NCBI GenBank assembly: GCA_914767715.1
Contig: OU612068.1
Location: forward strand, 12,648,001 to 12,712,000
DNA from: Membranipora membranacea
Taxonomy: Eukaryota > Bryozoa > Gymnolaemata > Cheilostomatida > Membraniporidae
Direction: 5' to 3'
Length of the DNA stretch: 64,000 bases
The notes under the pieces were generated by a model, which saw nothing but the letters and a program-made list of their open reading frames with translations, was not told the origin of the DNA and ran no database searches. Shown piece after piece: positions 46,484 through 60,100 of the stretch (position 1 is the first letter of the stretch; each line of letters starts with the position of its first letter). The position numbers were made by a program, and so were the translations under genes.

Positions 46484-49400
46484 GGTTTTTTTTCGCCGAG
46501 ATCAAAAAATAGATTCACTTCAAACCTACCTCATAGGGAGAAGCAACTCCTGCTCATCTCGAATCTGCAAACCGTTTGGCTCTGCGGCTTTTCACTCTCC
46601 GTCAGCGTCCGTTTTAATTAGGGTCACTTTTGCTAAAAAAAAACATGCCAAACGGCAGCATTGAAAAATAAAAACTCTGTTGGATTCTGATCAAACTCCG
46701 ACCAGTTCAAGCTCTTATTGGCCTCATTCAAACTGCAGAATATTGGAATCCTCTGATTAACTGGTGGGTCATAACGCTGACTTGAAGTTTAAAAAATTAT
46801 ACCAAGGGAGGGTATCACGGTTTTTTTTCGCCGAGATCAAAAAATAGATGCACTTCAAACCTACCTCATAGGGAGGAGCAACTCCTGCTCATCTCGAATC
46901 TGCAAACCGTTTGGCTCTGCGGCTTTTCACTCTCCGTCAGCGTCCGTTTTAATTAGGGTCACTTTTGCTAAAAAAAAAACATGCCAAACGGCAGCATTGA
47001 AAAATTAAAACTCTGTTGGATTCTTATCAAACTCCGACCAGTTCAAGCTCTTATTGGCCTCATTCAAACTGCAGAATATTGGAATCCTCTGATTAACTGG
47101 TGGGTCATAACGCTGACTTGAAGTTTCAAAAATTATACCAAGGGAGGGTATCACGGTTTTTTTTCGCCGGGAGCAAAATATAGATTCGCTTCAAATCTAC
47201 CTCATAAGGAGAAGCAACTCCTGCTCATCTCGAATCTGCAAACCGTTTGGCTCTGCGGCTTTTCACTCTCCGTCAGCGTCCGTTTTAATTAGGGTCCATT
47301 TTGCTAAAAAAAAACATGCCAAACGGCAGCATTGAAAAATAAAAACTCTGTTGGATTCATATCAAACTCCGACCAGTTCAAGCTCTTATTGGCCTCATTC
47401 AAACTGCAGAATATTGGAATCCTCTGATTAACTGGTGGGTCATAACGCTGACTTGAAGTTTAAAAAATTATACCAAGGGAGGGTATCACGGTTTTTTTTC
47501 GCCGAGATCAAAAAATAGATGCACTTCAAACCTACCTCATAGGGAGGAGCAACTCCTGCTCATCTCGAATCTGCAAACCGTTTGGCTCTGCGGCTTTTCA
47601 CTCTCCGTCAGCGTCCGTTTTAATTAGGGTCACTTTTGCTAAAAAAAAAACATGCCAAACGGCAGCATTGAAAAATAAAAACTCTGTTGGATTCTTATCA
47701 AACTCCGACCAGTTCAAGCTCTTATTGGCCTCATTCAAACTGCAGAATATTGGAATCCTCTGATTAACTGGTGGGTCATAACGCTGACTTGAAGTTTCAA
47801 AAATTATACCAAGGGAGGGTATCACGGTTTTTTTTCGCCGGGAGCAAAATATAGATTCGCTTCAACTCTACCTCATAAGGAGAAGCAACTCCTGCTCATC
47901 TCGAATCTGCAAACCGTTTGGCTCTGCGGCTTTTCACTCTCCGTCAGCGTCCGTTTTAATTAGGGTCCATTTTGCTAAAAAAAAACATGCCAAACGGCAG
48001 CATTGAAAAATAAAAACTCTGTTGGATTCATATCAAACTCCGACCAGTTCAAGCTTTTATTGGCCTCATTCAAACTGCAGAATATTGGAATCCTCTGATT
48101 AACTGGTGGGTCATAACGCTGACTTGAAGTTTAAAAAATTATACCAAGGGAGGGTATCACGGTTTTTTTTCGCCGAGATCAAAAAATAGATGCACTTCAA
48201 ACCTACCTCATAGGGAGGAGCAACTCCTGCTCATCTCGAATCTGCAAACCGTTTGGCTCTGCGGCTTTTCACTCTCCGTCAGCGTCCGTTTTAATTAGGG
48301 TCACTTTTGCTAAAAAAAAAACATGCCAAACGGCAGCATTGAAAAATAAAAACTCTGTTGGATTCTTATCAAACTCCGACCAGTTCAAGCTCTTATTGGC
48401 CTCATTCAAACTGCAGAATATTGGAATCCTCTGATTAACTGGTGGGTCATAACGCTGACTTGAAGTTTCAAAAATTATTCCAAGGGAGGGTATCACGGTT
48501 TTTTTTCGCCGAGATCAAAAAATAGATTCGCTTGAAACCTACCTCATAAGGAGGAGCAACTCCTGCTCATCCCGAATCTGCAAACCGTTTGGCTCTGCGG
48601 CTTTTCACTCTCCGTCAGCGTCCGTTTTAATTAGGGTCACTTTTGCTAAAAAGAACATGCCAAACGGCAGCATTGAAAAATAAAAACTCTGTTGGATTCT
48701 TATCAAACTCCGACCAGTTCAAGCTCTTATTGGCCTCATTCAAACTGCAGAATATTGGAATCCTCTGATTAACTGGTGGGTCATAACGCTGACTTGAAGT
48801 TTCAAAAATTATACCAAGGGAGGGTATCACGGTTTTTTTTCGCCGGGAGCAAAATATAGATTCGCTTCAAATCTACCTCATAAGGAGAAGCAACTCCTGC
48901 TCATCTCGAATCTGCAAACCGTTTGGCTCTGCGGCTTTTCACTCTCCGTCAGCGTCCGTTTTAATTAGGGTCCATTTTGCTAAAAAAAAACATGCCAAAC
49001 GGCAGCATTGAAAAATAAAAACTCTGTTGGATTCATATCAAACTCCGACCAGTTCAAGCTCTTATTGGCCTCATTCAAACTGCAGAATATTGGAATCCTC
49101 TGATTAACTGGTGGGTCATAACGCTGACTTGAAGTTTCAAAAATTATACCAAGGGAGGGTATCACGGTTTTTTTTCGCCGAGATCAAAAAATAGATTCGC
49201 TTCAAACCTACCTCATAGGGAGGAGCAACTCCTGCTCATCTCGAATCTGCAAACCGTTTGGCTCTGCGGCTTTTCACTCTCCGTCAGCGTCCGTTTTAAT
49301 TAGGGTCACTTTTGCTAAAAAAAAACATGCCAAACGGCAGCATTGAAAAATAAAAACTCTGTTGGATTCTTCTCAAACTCCAACCAGTTCAAGCTCTTAT

Positions 49401-51177
49401 TGGCCTCATTCAAACTGCAGAATATTGGAATCCTCTGATTAACTGGTGGGTCATAACGCTGACTTGAAGTTTCAAAAATTATACCAAGGGAGGGTATCAC
49501 GGTTTTTTTTCGCCGGGAGCAAAATATAGATTCGCTTCAAATCTACCTCATAAGGAGAAGCAACTCCTGCTCATCTCGAATCTGCAAACCGTTTGGCTCT
49601 GCGGCTTTTCACTCTCCGTCAGCGTCCGTTTTAAATAGGGTCCATTTTGCTAAAAAAAAACATGCCAAACGGCAGCATTGAAAAATAAAAACTCTGTTGG
49701 ATTCATATCAAACTCCGACCAGTTCAAGCTCTTATTGGCCTCATTCAAACTGCAGAATATTGGAATCCTCTGATTAACTGGTGGGTCATAACGCTGACTT
49801 GAAGTTTAAAAAATTATACCAAGGGAGGGTATCACGGTTTTTTTTCGCCGAGATCAAAAAATAGATGCACTTCAAACCTACCTCATAGGGAGGAGCAACT
49901 CCTGCTCATCTCGAATCTGCAAACCGTTTGGCTCTGCGGCTTTTCACTCTCCGTCAGCGTCCGTTTTAATTAGGGTCACTTTTGCTAAAAAAAAAACATG
50001 CCAAACGGCAGCATTGAAAAATAAAAACTCTGTTGGATTCTTATCAAACTCCGACCAGTTCAAGCTCTTATTGGCCTCATTCAAACTGCAGAATATTGGA
50101 ATCCTCTGATTAACTGGTGGGTCATAACGCTGACTTGAAGTTTCAAAAATTATACCAAGGGAGGGTATCACGGTTTTTTTTCGCCGGGAGCAAAATATAG
50201 ATTCGCTTCAACTCTACCTCATAAGGAGAAGCAACTCCTGCTCATCTCGAATCTGCAAACCGTTTGGCTCTGCGGCTTTTCACTCTCCGTCAGCGTCCGT
50301 TTTAATTAGGGTCCATTTTGCTAAAAAAAAACATGCCAAACGGCAGCATTGAAAAATAAAAACTCTGTTGGATTCATATCAAACTCCGACCAGTTCAAGC
50401 TTTTATTGGCCTCATTCAAACTGCAGAATATTGGAATCCTCTGATTAACTGGTGGGTCATAACGCTGACTTGAAGTTTAAAAAATTATACCAAGGGAGGG
50501 TATCACGGTTTTTTTTCGCCGAGATCAAAAAATAGATTCACTTCAAACCTACCTCATAGGGAGGAGCAACTCCTGCTCATCTCGAATCTGCAAACCGTTT
50601 GGCTCTGCGGCTTTTCACTCTCCGTCAGCGTCCGTTTTAATTAGGGTCACTTTTGCTAAAAAAAAAACATGCCAAACGGCAGCATTGAAAAATAAAAACT
50701 CTGTTGGATTCTTATCAAACTCCGACCAGTTCAAGCTCTTATTGGCCTCATTCAAACTGCAGAATATTGGAATCCTCTGATTAACTGGTGGGTCATAACG
50801 CTGACTTGAAGTTTCAAAAATTATACCAAGGGAGGGTATCACGGTTTTTTTTCGCCGGGAGCAAAATATAGATTCGCTTCAAATCTACCTCATAAGGAGA
50901 AGCAACTCCTGCTCATCTCGAATCTGCAAACCGTTTGGCTCTGCGGCTTTTCACTCTCCGTCAGCGTCCGTTTTAATTAGGGTCCATTTTGCTAAAAAAA
51001 AACATGCCAAACGGCAGCATTGAAAAATAAAAACTCTGTTGGATTCATATCAAACTCCGACCAGTTCAAGCTCTTATTGGCCTCATTCAAACTGCAGAAT
51101 ATTGGAATCCTCTGATTAACTGGTGGGTCATAACGCTGACTTGAAGTTTCAAAAATTATACCAAGGGAGGGTATCAC
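46484..51177. repeat. Higher-order block built from two alternating marked monomer types
   Basis: Type C begins with CGCCGGGAGCAAAATATAG and contains GGGTCCATTTTGC and GGATTCATATC; its junctions lie at about 47167, 47837, 48844, 49513, 50183 and 50852. Type D has A10 and usually AGATGCAC (46847, 47517, 48188 and 49864) and spaces type C at about 670 bp. The alternation is broken at 48497-48830 by a foreign-type monomer (CTTGAAACC, CATAAGGAGG, AAAAAGAAC) and at 49166-49500 by a near-consensus one. A 2346-bp offset links 47490-48496 with 49836-50842 (including CTTCAACTCTACC at 47861 and 50207). A 2012-bp offset links the monomers ending at 49165 and 51177. Confidence 0.88.
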
Positions 51178-53185
51178 GGTTTTTTTTCGCCGAGATCAAA
51201 AAATAGATTCGCTTCAAACCTACCTCATAGGGAGGAGCAACTCCTGCTCATCTCGAATCTGCAAACCGTTTGGCTCTGCGGCTTTTCACTCTCCGTCAGC
51301 GTCCGTTTTAATTAGGGTCACTTTTGCTAAAAAAAAACATGCCAAACGGCAGCATTGAAAAATAAAAACTCTGTTGGATTCTCATCAAACTCCGACCAGT
51401 TCAAGCTCTTATTGGCCTCATTCAAACTGCAGAATATTGGAATCCTCTGATTAACTGGTGGGTCAAAACGTTGACTTGAAGTTTCAAAAATTATACCAAG
51501 GGAGGGTATCACGGTTTTTTTTCGCCGAGATCAAAAAATAGATTCGCTTCAAACCTACCTCATAGGGAAGAGCAACTCATGCTCATCTCGAATCTGCAAA
51601 CCGTTTGGCCCTGCGGCTTTTCACTCTCCGTCAGCGTCCGTTTTAATTAGGGTCACTTTTGCTAAAAAAAACATGCCAAACGGCAGCATTGAAAAATAAA
51701 AACTCTGTTGGATTCTTATCAAACTCCGACCAGTTCAAGCTCTTATTGGCCTCATTCAAACTGCAGAATATTGGAATCATCTGATTAACTGGTGGGTCAT
51801 AACGCTGACTTGAAGTTTCAAAAATTATACCAAGGGAGGGCATGACGGTTTTTTTTCGCCGAGATCAAAAAATAGATTCGCTTCAAACCTACCTCATAGG
51901 GAGGAGCAACTCCTGCTCATCTCGAATCTGCAAACCGTTTGGCTCTGCGGCTTTTCACTCTCCGTCAGCGTCCGTTTAAATTAGGGTCATTTTGCTAAAA
52001 AAAAACATGCCAAACGGCAGCATTGAAAAATAAAAACTCTGTTAGATTCTCATCAAACTCCGACCAGTTCAAGCTCTTATTGGCCTCATTCAAACTGCAG
52101 AATAATGGAATCCTCTGATTAACTGGTGGGTCATAACGCTGACTTGAAGTTTCAAAAATTATACCAAGGGAGGGTATCACGGTTTTTTTTCGCCGAGATC
52201 AAAAAATAGATTCGCTTCAAACCTACCTCATAGGGAGGAGCAACTCCTGCTCATCTCGAATCTGCAAACCGTTTGGCTCTGCGGCTTTTCACTCTCCGTC
52301 AGCGTCCGTTTTAATTAGGGTCACTTTTGCTAAAAAAAAACATGCCAAACGGCAGCATTGAAAAATAAAAACTCTGTTGGATTCTTATCAAACTCCGACC
52401 AGTTCAAGCTCTTATTGGCCTCATTCAAACTGCAGAATATTGGAATCCTCTGATTAACTGGTGGGTCATAACGCTGACTTGAAGTTTCAAAAATTATACC
52501 AAGGGAGGGTATCACGGTTTTTTTTCGCCGAGATCAATAAATAGATTCGCTTCAAACCTACCTCATAGGGAGGAGCAACTCCTGCTCATCTCGAATCTGC
52601 AAACCGTTTGGCTCGGCGGCTTTTCACTCTCCGTCAGCGTCCGTTTTGATTAGGGTCACTTTTGCTAAAAAAAAACATGCCAAACGGCAGCATTGAAAAA
52701 TAGAAACTCTGTTGGATTCTTATCAAACTCCGACCAGTTCAAGCTCTTATTGGCCTCATTCAAACTGCAGAATATTGGAATCCTCTGATTAACTGGTGGG
52801 TCATAACGCTGACTTGAAGTTTCAAAAATTATACCAAGGGAGGGTATCACGGTTTTTTTTCGCCGAGATAAAAAAATAGATTCGCTTCAAACCTACCTCA
52901 TAGGGAGGAGCAACTCCTGCTCATCTCGAATCTGCAAACCGTTTGGCTCTGCGGCTTTTCACTCTCCGTCAGCGTCCGTTTTAATTAGGGTCACTTTTGC
53001 TAAAAAAAAACATGCCAAACGGCAGCATTGAAAAATAAAAACTCTGTTGGATTCTTATCAAACTCCGACCAGTTCAAGCTCTTATTGGCCTCATTCAAAC
53101 TGCAGAATATTGGAATCCTCTGATTAACTGGTGGGTCATAACGCTGACTTGAAGTTTCAAAAATTATACCAAGGGAGGGTATCAC
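51178..53185. repeat. Mixed monomers between two higher-order blocks
   Basis: Six monomers of varied type. Markers are GTCAAAACGTTG near 51464, CTCATGCTC near 51577, GGCCCTGCGG near 51609, GGGCATGACGG near 51839, GTTTAAATTAGGGTCATTTTGC near 51975-51995 and CAGAATAATGG near 52101. The copy ending at 52850 has AATAAATAG, GGCTCGGCGG and TTTTGATTAGGG, as in the 35-44 kb unit. No gene or insertion is seen. Confidence 0.8.
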
Positions 53186-54190
53186 GGTTTTTTTTCGCCG
53201 AGATCAAAAAATAGATTCGCTTGAAACCTACCTCATAAGGAGGAGCAACTCCTGCTCATCCCGAATCTGCAAACCGTTTGGCTCTGCGGCTTTTCACTCT
53301 CCGTCAGCGTCCGTTTAAATTAGGGTCACTTTTGCTAAATAAAAACATGCCAAACGGCAGCATTGAAAAATAAAAACTCTGTTGGATTCTTATCAAACTC
53401 CGACCAGTTCAAGCTCTTATTGGCCTCATTCAAACTGCAGAATATTGGAATCCTCTGATTAACTGGTGGGTCATAACGCTGACTTGAAGTTTCAAAATTT
53501 ATACCAAGGGAGGGTATCACGGTTTTTTTTCGACGAGATCAAAAAATAGATTCACTTCAAACCTACCTCATAGGGAGGAGCAACTCCTGCTCATCTCGAA
53601 TCTGCAAACCGTTTGGCTCTGCGGCTTTTCACTCTCCGTCAGCGTCCGTTTTAATTAGGGTCACTTTTGCTAAAAAAAAACATGCCAAACGGCAGCATTG
53701 AAAAATAAAAACTCTGTTGGATTCTTATCAAACTCCGACCAGTTCAAGCTCTTATTGGCCTCATTCAAACTGCAGAATATTGGAATCCTCTGATTAACTG
53801 GTGGGTCATAACGCTGACTTGAAGTTTCAAAAATTATACCAAGGGAGGGTATCACGGTTTTTTTTCGCCGAGATCAATAAATACATTCGCTTCAAACCTA
53901 CCTCATAGGGAGGAGCAACTCCTGCTCATCTCGAATCTGCAAACCGTTTGGCTCGGTGGCTTTTCACTCTCCGTCAGCGTCCGTTTTGATTAGGGTCACT
54001 TTTGCTAAAAAAAAACATGCCAAACGGCAGCATTGAAAAATAAAAACTCTGTTGGATTCTTATCAAACTCCGACCAGTTCAAGCTCTTATTGGCCTCATT
54101 CAAACTGCAGAATATTGGAATCCTCTGATTAACTGGTGGGTCATAACGCTGACTTGAAGTTTCAAAAATTATACCAAGGGAGGGTATCAC
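53186..54190. repeat. Trimer related to the 35-44 kb higher-order unit
   Basis: Three consecutive monomers repeat, in the same order, marker sets from the 35-44 kb block. First comes CATAAGGAGG, CCCGAATC, GTTTAAATTAGGG and GCTAAATAAAAAC. Next comes CGACGAG with AGATTCAC. Third comes AATAAATACATTCG, GGCTCGGTGG and TTTTGATTAGGG. The closest match is the order found at 41121-42125. Differences are CTTGAAACC at the start, CAAAATTTATACC, GGTCAC in place of GAATCAC, and GGTGG for GGCGG. The nearest related block is about 10 kb away, with unrelated higher-order units between. Confidence 0.85.
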
Positions 54191-57100
54191 GGTTTTTTTT
54201 CGCCGAGATCAAAAAATAGATTCGCTTCAAACCTACCTCATAGGGAGGAGCAACTCCTGCTCATCTCGAATCTGCAAACCGTTTGGCTCTGCGGCTTTTC
54301 ACTCTCCGTCAGCGTCCGTTTTAATTAGGGTCACTTTTGCTAAAAAAAAACATGCCAAACGGCAGCATTGAAAAATAAAAACTCTGTTGGATTCTTATCA
54401 AACTCCGACCAGTTCAAGCTCTTATTGGCCTCATTCAAACTGCAGAATATTGGAATCCTCTGATTAACTGGTGGGTCATAACGCTGACTTGAAATTTCAA
54501 AAATTATACCAAGGGAGGGTATCACGGTTTTTTTTCGCCGAGATCAAAAAATAGATTCGCTTCAAACTTACCTCATAGGGAGGAGCAACTCCTGCTCATC
54601 TCGAATCTGCAAATCGTTTGGCTCTGCGGCTTTTCACTCTCCGTCAGCGTCCGTTTTAATTAGGGTCACTTTTGCTAAAAAAAAGATGCCAAACGGCAGC
54701 ATTGATAAATAAAAACTCTGTTGGATTCTTATCAAACTCTGACCAGTTCAAGCTCTTATCGGCCTCATTCAAACTGCAGAATATTGGAATCCTCTGATTA
54801 ACTGGTGGGTCATAACGCTGACTTGAAGTTTCAAAAATTATACCAAGGGAGGGTATCACGGTTTTTTTTCGCCGAGATCAAAAAATAGATTCGCTTCAAA
54901 CCTACCTCATAGGGAGGAGCAACTCCTGCTCATCTCGAATCTGCAAACCGTTTGGCTCTGCGGCTTTTCACTCTCCGTCAGCGTCCGTTTTAATTAGGGT
55001 CACTTTTGCTAAAAAAAAACATGCCAAACGGCAGCATTGAAAAATAAAAACTCTGTTGGATTCTTATCAAACTCCGACCAGTTCAAGCTCTTATTGGCCT
55101 CATTCAAACTGCAGAATATTGGAATCCTCTGATTAACCGGTGGGTCATAACGCTGACTTGAAGTTTCAAAAATTATACCAAGGGAGGGTATCACGGTGTT
55201 TTTTCGCCGAGATCAAAAAATAGATTCGCTTCAAACCTACCTCATAGGGAGGAGCAACTCCTGCTCATCTCGAATCTGCAAACCTTTTGGCTCTGCGGCT
55301 TTTCACTCTCCGTCAGCGTCCGTTTTAATTAGGGTCACTTTTGCTAAAAAAAAACATGCCAAACGGCAGCATTGAAAAATAAAAACTCTGTTGGATTCTT
55401 ATCAAACTCCGACCAGTTCAAGCTCTTATTGGCCTCATTCAAACTGCAGAATATTGGAATCCTCTGATTAACTGGTGGGTCATAACGCTGACTTGAAATT
55501 TCAAAAATTATACCAAGGGAGGGTATCACGGTTTTTTTTCGCCGAGATCAAAAAATAGATTCGCTTCAAACTTACCTCATAGGGAGGAGCAACTCCTGCT
55601 CATCTCGAATCTGCAAATCGTTTGGCTCTGCGGCTTTTCACTCTCCGTCAGCGTCCGTTTTAATTAGGGTCCCTTTTGCTAAAAAAAAACATGCCAAACG
55701 GCAGCATTGAAAAACAAAAACTCTGTTGGATTCTTATCAAACTCCGACCAGTTCAAGCTCTTATTGGCCTCATTCAAACTGCAGAATATTGGAATCCTCT
55801 GATTAACTGGTGGGTCATAACGCTGACTTGAAGTTTCAAAAATTATACCAAGGGAGGGTATCATGGTTTTTTTTCGCCGAGATCAAAAAATAGATTCGCT
55901 TCAAACCTACCTCATAGGGAGGAGCAACTCCTGTTCATCTCGAATCTGCAAACCGTTTGGCTCTGCGGCTTTTCACTCTCCGTCAGCGTCCGTTTTAATA
56001 AGGGTCACTTTTGCTAAAACAAAACATGCCAAACGGCAGCATTGAAGAATAAAAACTCTGTTGGATTCTTAACAAACTCCGACCAGTTTAAGCTCTTATT
56101 GGCCTCATTCAAACTGCAGAATATTGGAATCCTCTGATTAACTGGTGGGTCATAACGCTGACTTGAAGTTTCAAAAATTATACCAAGGGAGGGTATCACG
56201 GTTTTTTTTCGCCGAGATCAAAAAATAGATTCGCTTCAAACCTACCTCATAGGGAGGAGCAACTCCTGCTCATCTCGAATCTGCAAACCGTTTGGCTCTG
56301 CGGCTTTTCACTCTCCGTCAGCGTCCGTTTTAAATAGGGTCACATTTGCTAAAAAAAAACATGCCAAACGGCAGCATTGAAAAATAAAAACTCTGTTGGA
56401 TTCTTATCAAACTCCGACCAGTTCAAGCTCTTATTGGCCTCATTCAAACTGCAGAATATTGGAATCCTCTGATTAACTGGTGGGTCATAACGCTGACTTG
56501 AAGTTTCAAAAATTATACCAAGGGAGGGTATCACGGTTTTTTTTCGCCGAGATCAAAAAATAGATTCGCTTCAAACCTACCTCATAGGGAGGAGCAACTC
56601 CTGCTCATCTCGAATCTGCAAACCGTTTGGCTCTGCGGCTTTTCACTCTCCGTCAGCGTCCGTTTTAATTAGGGTCACTTTTGCTAAAAAAAAGATGCCA
56701 AACGGCAGCATTGAAAAATAAAAACTCTGTTGGATTCTTATCAAACTCCGACCAGTTCAAGCTCTTATTGGCCTCATTCAAACTGCAGAATATTGGAATC
56801 CTCTGATTAACTGGTGGGTCATAACGCTGACTTGAAGTTTCAAAAATTATACCAAGGGAGGGTATCACGGTTTTTTTTCGCCGAGATCAAAAAATAGATT
56901 CGCTTCAAACCTACCTCATAGGGAGGAGCAACTCCTGCTCATCTCGAATCTGCAAACCGTTTGGCTCTGCGGCTTTTCACTCTCCGTCAGCGTCCGTTTT
57001 AATTAGGGTCACTTTTGCTAAAAAAAAACATGCCAAACGGCAGCATTGAAAAATAAAAACTCTGTTGGATTCTTATCAAACTCCGACCAGTTCAAGCTCT

Positions 57101-60100
57101 TATTGGCCTCATTCAAACTGCAGAATATTGGAATCCTCTGATTAACTGGTGGGTCATAACGCTGACTTGAAATTTCAAAAATTATACCAAGGGAGGGTAT
57201 CACGGTTTTTTTTCGCCGAGATCAAAAAATAGATTCGCTTCAAACTTACCTCATAGGGAGGAGCAACTCCTGCTCATCTCGAATCTGCAAATCGTTTGGC
57301 TCTGCGGCTTTTCACTCTCCGTCAGCGTCCGTTTTAATTAGGGTCACTTTTGCTAAAAAAAAGATGCCAAACGGCAGCATTGATAAATAAAAACTCTGTT
57401 GGATTCTTATCAAACTCTGACCAGTTCAAGCTCTTATCGGCCTCATTCAAACTGCAGAATATTGGAATCCTCTGATTAACTGGTGGGTCATAACGCTGAC
57501 TTGAAGTTTCAAAAATTATACCAAGGGAGGGTATCACGGTTTTTTTTCGCCGAGATCAAAAAATAGATTCGCTTCAAACCTACCTCATAGGGAGGAGCAA
57601 CTCCTGCTCATCTCGAATCTGCAAACCGTTTGGCTCTGCGGCTTTTCACTCTCCGTCAGCGTCCGTTTTAATTAGGGTCACTTTTGCTAAAAAAAAACAT
57701 GCCAAACGGCAGCATTGAAAAATAAAAACTCTGTTGGATTCTTATCAAACTCCGACCAGTTCAAGCTCTTATTGGCCTCATTCAAACTGCAGAATATTGG
57801 AATCCTCTGATTAACCGGTGGGTCATAACGCTGACTTGAAGTTTCAAAAATTATACCAAGGGAGGGTATCACGGTGTTTTTTCGCCGAGATCAAAAAATA
57901 GATTCGCTTCAAACCTACCTCATAGGGAGGAGCAACTCCTGCTCATCTCGAATCTGCAAACCTTTTTGCTCTGCGGCTTTTCACTCTCCGTCAGCGTCCG
58001 TTTTAATTAGGGTCACTTTTGCTAAAAAAAAACATGCCAAACGGCAGCATTGAAAAATAAAAACTCTGTTGGATTCTTATCAAACTCCGACCAGTTCAAG
58101 CTCTTATTGGCCTCATTCAAACTGCAGAATATTGGAATCCTCTGATTAACTGGTGGGTCATAACGCTGACTTGAAATTTCAAAAATTATACCAAGGGAGG
58201 GTATCACGGTTTTTTTTCGCCGAGATCAAAAAATAGATTCGCTTCAAACTTACCTCATAGGGAGGAGCAACTCCTGCTCATCTCGAATCTGCAAATCGTT
58301 TGGCTCTGCGGCTTTTCACTCTCCGTCAGCGTCCGTTTTAATTAGGGTCCCTTTTGCTAAAAAAAAACATGCCAAACGGCAGCATTGAAAAACAAAAACT
58401 CTGTTGGATTCTTATCAAACTCCGACCAGTTCAAGCTCTTATTGGCCTCATTCAAACTGCAGAATATTGGAATCCTCTGATTAACTGGTGGGTCATAACG
58501 CTGACTTGAAGTTTCAAAAATTATACCAAGGGAGGGTATCATGGTTTTTTTTCGCCGAGATCAAAAAATAGATTCGCTTCAAACCTACCTCATAGGGAGG
58601 AGCAACTCCTGTTCATCTCGAATCTGCAAACCGTTTGGCTCTGCGGCTTTTCACTCTCCGTCAGCGTCCGTTTTAATAAGGGTCACTTTTGCTAAAACAA
58701 AACATGCCAAACGGCAGCATTGAAGAATAAAAACTCTGTTGGATTCTTAACAAACTCCGACCAGTTTAAGCTCTTATTGGCCTCATTCAAACTGCAGAAT
58801 ATTGGAATCCTCTGATTAACTGGTGGGTCATAACGCTGACTTGAAGTTTCAAAAATTATACCAAGGGAGGGTATCACGGTTTTTTTTCGCCGAGATCAAA
58901 AAATAGATTCGCTTCAAACCTACCTCATAGGGAGGAGCAACTCCTGCTCATCTCGAATCTGCAAACCGTTTGGCTCTGCGGCTTTTCACTCTCCGTCAGC
59001 GTCCGTTTTAAATAGGGTCACATTTGCTAAAAAAAAACATGCCAAACGGCAGCATTGAAAAATAAAAACTCTGTTGGATTCTTATCAAACTCCGACCAGT
59101 TCAAGCTCTTATTGGCCTCATTCAAACTGCAGAATATTGGAATCCTCTGATTAACTGGTGGGTCATAACGCTGACTTGAAGTTTCAAAAATTATACCAAG
59201 GGAGGGTATCACGGTTTTTTTTCGCCGAGATCAAAAAATAGATTCGCTTCAAACCTACCTCATAGGGAGGAGCAACTCCTGCTCATCTCGAATCTGCAAA
59301 CCGTTTGGCTCTGCGGCTTTTCACTCTCCGTCAGCGTCCGTTTTAATTAGGGTCACTTTTGCTAAAAAAAAGATGCCAAACGGCAGCATTGAAAAATAAA
59401 AACTCTGTTGGATTCTTATCAAACTCTGACCAGTTCAAGCTCTTATCGGCCTCATTCAAACTGCAGAATATTGGAATCCTCTGATTAACTGGTGGGTCAT
59501 AACGCTGACTTGAAGTTTCAAAAATTATACCAAGGGAGGGTATCACGGTTTTTTTTCGCCGAGATCAAAAAATAGATTCGCTTCAAACCTACCTCATAGG
59601 GAGGAGCAACTCCTGCTCATCTCGAATCTGCAAACCGTTTGGCTCTGCGGCTTTTCACTCTCCGTCAGCGTCCGTTTTAATTAGGGTCACTTTTGCTAAA
59701 AAAAAACATGCCAAACGGCAGCATTGAAAAATAAAAACTCTGTTGGATTCTTATCAAACTCCGACCAGTTCAAGCTCTTATTGGCCTCATTCAAACTGCA
59801 GAATATTGGAATCCTCTGATTAACCGGTGGGTCATAACGCTGACTTGAAGTTTCAAAAATTATACCAAGGGAGGGTATCACGGTGTTTTTTCGCCGAGAT
59901 CAAAAAATAGATTCGCTTCAAACCTACCTCATAGGGAGGAGCAACTCCTGCTCATCTCGAATCTGCAAACCTTTTGGCTCTGCGGCTTTTCACTCTCCGT
60001 CAGCGTCCGTTTTAATTAGGGTCACTTTTGCTAAAAAAAAACATGCCAAACGGCAGCATTGAAAAATAAAAACTCTGTTGGATTCTTATCAAACTCCGAC

